Source: Rhodoferax aquaticus (GTDB lineage Bacteria > Pseudomonadota > Gammaproteobacteria > Burkholderiales > Burkholderiaceae_C). Taken from it: a stretch of 64,000 bases of DNA. A program made the translations under genes and the position numbers. Below, one piece after another: positions 61,501-64,000 of this stretch (the first letter of the stretch is position 1; each line of letters begins with the position of its first letter). The notes below the pieces were generated by a model. The model saw only the letters and a list, made by a program, of their open reading frames with translations, searched no databases and was not told the origin of the DNA. Location: positions 2,604,001-2,668,000 of the forward strand of contig NZ_CP036282.1 in NCBI RefSeq assembly GCF_006974105.1, written 5' to 3'.

Positions 61501-61648
61501 TAGTGGTCACATTAACCACTGGCTCGTCAATTTTTGGGTACTCACGAACGGAAAGTCGGTTAAACGAAACCGCACCCACCAACATGATTAATAGAGAAAG
61601 GACGGTTGCAAAAACCGGCCGACGAATAGAGGTTTCCGCCAATTGCAT
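58583..61648 (-). CDS. RND efflux pump inner-membrane transporter (HAE-1 type)
   Basis: 1021 aa, 12 membrane segments with two large periplasmic loops, the AcrB/MexB architecture. Proton-driven export of drugs or other hydrophobic compounds. Visible family motifs include RRPVFATVLSLLIMLVG at the start, GLVVDDAIVMLENI (the TM4 Asp pair for proton relay), and LTKHGILIVEFANQL in the second half. It resembles the clade with REYPKIDEPVVNV. It lies 20 bases after the adaptor gene; no outer-membrane factor follows. Confidence 0.95.
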   Translation of the reverse strand: MQLAETSIRRPVFATVLSLLIMLVGAVSFNRLSVREYPKIDEPVVNVTTRFGGASSSVMEAQVTKILEDSLAGIEGVDVITSSSRQERSQVTIRFSLSRDADSAAADVRDKVSRVRQRLPQGIDEPVIAKVEADAFPVIFLSMTSDTHTALQLSEIANTLVKPVLQTAPGAADVVVQGERQFSMRILLDSDKLAAYKLAIQDVEDALRKSNLEVPAGRIESTLREFNVTAATDLQKPQEFSQIVIRTVNGYPVRLGDVARVQQAAADERSSVRLNGRDAVGVGVVRQATANPLDLSAGVRDLMVKLQKDLPAGVTIEVANDSSVFIDRSISGVYRTIIEAAVLVALVIFLFLHSLRAALIPLVTIPVALIGTFALMALAGFSINTLTLLALVLAIGLVVDDAIVMLENIYRHIENGVPPFQAAIRGAREVGFAIVAMTLTLVAVYAPLAFAPGRTGRLFTEFALALAGAVAVSGLIALTLSPMMSSLLLKHQANPSWFDRSVEGVLNAITRGYSSVLDLVLRQRWIVLVVMGGCAWISWSVLSEIKRELAPIEDRGVVLAQVNAPDGATLEYTNRYSKAIERIGENYPEFDRVFATMGNPTVAQGNVFFRAVPWEERTRTTQELAKDMTGKISGLSGVTAFPITPPSLGQGFSQRPISFVIMTSDSYQNLSQTVRAFQEELAKNPGFVQVDTDLRLNKPEFRLEVDRERAADMGVGIDVIARSVETMLGGRNVTRYKREGVQYDVVVQTTASGRDTPDDIDKIFVRGRADTMVPLSALVKVREVVVPRELNHFGQRRSATITANLSPDYSQGEALSFMDATAKQVLKPGYATDLSGSSREFKKSSDSLTLVFMLALLFIFLVLSAQFESFVDPLVIMLSVPLSMAGALLALKWSGGSLNVYSQIGLITLVGLITKHGILIVEFANQLREQGMETMLAIKQSAAQRLRPILMTTGAMVLGAVPLAIAKGAGAESRQQIGWVIVGGMTVGTFLTIFVVPTIYTLFARKHAPGPRTEDAFAEVT

Positions 61649-61668
61649 AGTGACTAGCTCGCGAAGAG

Positions 61669-63129
61669 TTAACGGCTAGCTGGCGCAGGCGCCGCCAATG
61701 CAGGTGCGGCCACCCCGGGTGCAGCTGCAGGTGCCACGACAGCACCCGAAGGGTTGGCTGCACCGGCAGCCTCTGGAGGCTTGGAACCGGGAGCACCTCG
61801 CCCCAATTCAACAATGCGTAACGGGGTACCGTCCTTTTGAAGCCTTTGCTGCCCTGCCACAACAATCGTTTGTCCAGTGGCGAGTCCGTCTTGCACTTCC
61901 ACTTTGCCTTGGCGACGTACACCAAGCTTGACTTCTTGGCGCAAAGAAACCCACTGTGTGTCGGGCGGGAGATTTGTTGCTGCGGGCACCTCGGAAGGTG
62001 GTACTACACGCACTACAAACTGCTTACCACCCTGGGGGACAATGGCTTCTTCGGGTACAAGTAAAGCTGCCTCATTCACACCAAAAATCGCTGTTACTTT
62101 GGCAAACATACCGGGACGTAGGGGCCCGAGTGGCGGACCTTCACCGGGCTTACCAGCCTTTTTCTGGGCACCCTTAGCAACGCCAGTTGAGCCACCCTCG
62201 TTGGCTTTAGAGCGGACGACTGGCTCCAACTTGGCTCCGGGTGTTGGGGCTTTCGCGTCTTTTTTGCCATCTTTGCCGGAATCTTTGGTAGCTACGGCTT
62301 CGCCCATGGTGTTGGGCAACATTGCGCGCACACTCACGGAACGGCCGTTGGTATCTAGCAGCGGGTCAATGGCTTCAATATGTGCCTTAAAGACGCGCCC
62401 TGGGTAAGCTTCCAAGCCCAGCTCCACCGTTTGCTGCAGTTTGAGTTTCCGCTGGTAACGCTCTGGAAGCCTAAAGTCAACCAGCATGCTGCTCAGGTCT
62501 TCAAGGTTAATCAGGTCAGCACCGTCTTTTACATAGTCACCCACATTGACGGACCTGAGGCCCACCGTGCCATCAAAGGGTGCCAAGACCGCCATACGGG
62601 CCAAGCGGGCTTCTGACAGAGACACTTGTGCTTGTGCTACCTGCAAGTTGGCTGCGCTTTCTTCCAGCACCCTCTGGGCAATAAAGTTTTGTGCCACGAG
62701 CTCTTGGTTGCGTTTGTAGTTCGCTTGGGCAATGGACACTTGGGCTTGTGCCTGCCGCAGATCAGCCCGCTGTAACGTGTCATCTAACTGCACCAAGAGC
62801 TGCCCCTTGCGGACCCTAGCTCCATCGGTAAACCCAAGCTCCTTGACGCGGCCTGCGACTTCAGGCCGCATCATGACACTTTGGCGCGACCGCAAACTAC
62901 CGACAGACTGGGCATCGTCCTGCAGAGATGCTTGCTCAACTTTGGTGATTTCTACGCCCGCGGCACGCGGAGTTGCAGGTTTGCCGGCTGCCGGGGATGC
63001 GGTTGCCGCAGATGGATTCGCCAACACTTCTTGTGGACCCTGTGGCTTGCTTTGGTACCACCATGCGCCCGCAGACGCCAAAACCAATCCGACCACTGCC
63101 ACCGCGGGATACAAAACTTTAGAAACCAT
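61669..63129 (-). CDS. RND efflux periplasmic adaptor (membrane fusion protein)
   Basis: 486 aa from ATG 63129, with an N-terminal anchor helix (KVLYPAVAVVGLVLASAGAW); the frame extends 21 codons upstream. Adaptor elements are VAGRVKELGFTDGARVRKGQ, quoted in part, a coiled-coil hairpin (QAQVSIAQANYKRNQELVAQ, in part) and FDGTVGLRSVNVGDYV. An insert of about 55 residues rich in Lys, Gly, Pro and Ala (about residues 290-345) interrupts the beta-barrel region. The C-terminal ~40 residues are Ala/Pro-rich. Both are unusual for the family, which usually has 370-400 aa. Confidence 0.93.
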   Translation of the reverse strand: MVSKVLYPAVAVVGLVLASAGAWWYQSKPQGPQEVLANPSAATASPAAGKPATPRAAGVEITKVEQASLQDDAQSVGSLRSRQSVMMRPEVAGRVKELGFTDGARVRKGQLLVQLDDTLQRADLRQAQAQVSIAQANYKRNQELVAQNFIAQRVLEESAANLQVAQAQVSLSEARLARMAVLAPFDGTVGLRSVNVGDYVKDGADLINLEDLSSMLVDFRLPERYQRKLKLQQTVELGLEAYPGRVFKAHIEAIDPLLDTNGRSVSVRAMLPNTMGEAVATKDSGKDGKKDAKAPTPGAKLEPVVRSKANEGGSTGVAKGAQKKAGKPGEGPPLGPLRPGMFAKVTAIFGVNEAALLVPEEAIVPQGGKQFVVRVVPPSEVPAATNLPPDTQWVSLRQEVKLGVRRQGKVEVQDGLATGQTIVVAGQQRLQKDGTPLRIVELGRGAPGSKPPEAAGAANPSGAVVAPAAAPGVAAPALAAPAPASR

Positions 63130-63230
63130 GCAAGTCAAACCCAATGATAAGGAACACAGAACGTTCGAATGTAACCGCTGAAAAAGTCGCACGCATGACG
63201 AACTGCCTGCTTTACCACGTAAAGTTGCCC

Positions 63231-63695
63231 CTACTTGGTCCGCTGAACCTGTTCTACCCCCGAGTTCGCCAGCGCATCAGCCCTTTCGTTGCCGGGATCC
63301 CCTGCGTGCCCCTTTACCCAGCGCCAGTCGATCACATGACCGGCTTGGGTCACCAATAGGTCCAACCGCTTCCACAAATCCACGTTTTTGACGTCTTGTT
63401 TGCTGGCAGTCTTCCATCCCTTGGCTTTCCACCCGGCCAACCACTCGGTGATACCTTTCAGGACATACTGACTGTCTAAATGCAGAACCACTGTGCATGG
63501 TCGTTTCAAAGCAGTAAGCGCTTGAATAACGGCCATCATTTCCATGCGGTTATTGGTCGTTTCCTTTTCTCCACCGAAAATTTCTTTTTTACTTCCATCG
63601 GATGACTGCATGAGCACACCCCACCCACCAGGTCCTGGGTTGCCTTTGCACGCACCATCGGTATAGATGGTCACCTGATTCAACACTTCAGCCAC
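63231..63695 (-). CDS. rnhA: Ribonuclease HI
   Basis: 154 aa. It degrades RNA in RNA-DNA hybrids. Catalytic residues are in place: Asp13 in [16 protein letters not shown], Glu52 in NNRMEMMA, Asp74 in LDSQYVL, and Asp140 in NERADALA, with the mobile His130 in VKGHAGDPG. The start is GTG 63695 with an AGGAG ribosome site that overlaps the end of the methyltransferase gene. Confidence 0.97.
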   Translation of the reverse strand: MAEVLNQVTIYTDGACKGNPGPGGWGVLMQSSDGSKKEIFGGEKETTNNRMEMMAVIQALTALKRPCTVVLHLDSQYVLKGITEWLAGWKAKGWKTASKQDVKNVDLWKRLDLLVTQAGHVIDWRWVKGHAGDPGNERADALANSGVEQVQRTK

Positions 63696-63698
63696 GCA

Positions 63699-64000
63699 CT
63701 ACTCCTCAAAACGACTACGGCTCGGGCTACGCCCTACAACAGATACAGATTGCCCAGCTCGCGCAGGCGTTTTCTTCCAGGCTGGCCCGAGCAATCGCAT
63801 ACCGCGAACCCGTTTGATGGCAACCAAAAAGTAAGCGGCTCCAAAAATAGGCCACCATTTGGGCCCCAGTCTGTCCATCCAGGCAAACCGCTCTAGCCAA
63901 ACCGTGCCAGCGACGGAAGGCCTATAGAGACCAAAATGACCATGCTCTACCTCAAACCCCAATAGGCGCAACCAGTCGCGCATCCGCCAGTACCCGATAA
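63699..64000 (-). CDS. Class I methyltransferase, C-terminal part
   Basis: Only the last ~100 residues are in the window; the reading frame is open to the edge (IGYWRMRDWLRLLGF...). WLERFAWMDRLGPKWWP and FLVAIKRVRGMRLLGPAW match the C-terminus of a SAM-dependent methyltransferase that commonly precedes rnhA in betaproteobacteria. The SAM-binding domain lies beyond base 64000, so the call rests on this tail and on gene order. The stop is three bases before the rnhA start. Confidence 0.75.
   Translation of the reverse strand, partial: IGYWRMRDWLRLLGFEVEHGHFGLYRPSVAGTVWLERFAWMDRLGPKWWPIFGAAYFLVAIKRVRGMRLLGPAWKKTPARAGQSVSVVGRSPSRSRFEE

Overview
This window looks like chromosome from a betaproteobacterium of the family Comamonadaceae, most likely Rhodoferax or a close relative. 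I judge this from protein sequence style and gene order, not from a database search. Supporting signs are the ilvI-ilvH-ilvC-pssA-leuA order, the nadE-glnB pair, the sigma factor/DUF3619/DUF3106/RDD cluster, the methyltransferase-rnhA pair, a small Trp-rich protein, and two copies of an interspersed 'ATAGCT' intergenic repeat. Genes are densely packed on both strands. I see no insertion sequence, prophage, CRISPR array, rRNA or replication origin.

Layout. 1-6.8 kb (minus): a cbb3 high-affinity cytochrome oxidase locus transcribed ccoI-ccoS-ccoN-ccoO-ccoQ-ccoP-ccoG, with ccoG cut by the window edge. A perfect FNR/Anr-type box lies in front of ccoN. A second perfect box lies between ccoI and the divergent uspA. 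7.3-13.2 kb (minus): FIST-domain sensor, three-PAS hybrid histidine kinase and REC-HD-GYP regulator in one operon, resembling NosP/NahK nitric-oxide signalling feeding into cyclic-di-GMP. 13.3-17.7 kb (minus): malonyl-CoA synthetase, a crotonase-family protein, lgt and a LysR regulator. 17.8-25.5 kb: ilvD, a Trp-rich membrane protein, a small cytochrome c, acs, a UPF0114 protein, class I fumarase and murI, then tRNA-Arg and tRNA-Pro. 25.8-29.2 kb: the N-degron transferases aat and bpt, an IclR regulator and a penicillin-binding endopeptidase. 29.4-35.5 kb (minus): branched-chain amino acid biosynthesis (ilvI, ilvH, ilvC, leuA) with pssA inside.

35.8-39.1 kb (plus): sigma factor, DUF3619, DUF3106, RDD protein, dgkA and a LOG-family hydrolase. 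39.1-41.2 kb (minus): nadE and glnB. 41.2-47 kb: a FemAB-like acyltransferase, then cheW and two chemoreceptors whose C-termini carry a CheR/CheB-docking WETF tail. 47.3-51 kb: an alpha/beta hydrolase, soluble pyrophosphatase and, divergently, a membrane pyrophosphatase of the K+-independent H+-pumping type. 51.1-56.6 kb: a NarL-type response regulator convergent with a tightly overlapping TonB receptor / periplasmic binding protein / hybrid kinase operon. 56.7-58.6 kb: moaA and mobA. 58.6-63.1 kb: RND efflux pump and adaptor. 63.2-64 kb: rnhA and the end of a methyltransferase gene.

The two most interesting systems are the FIST-kinase-HD-GYP operon next to an FNR-controlled cbb3 oxidase, which suggests linked O2/NO sensing, and the four-gene trans-envelope sensory cluster at 51.1-56.6 kb. 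That cluster has an outer-membrane receptor and a binding protein but no transporter permease or ATPase. All functional calls come from reading the sequence; none was confirmed by a search.
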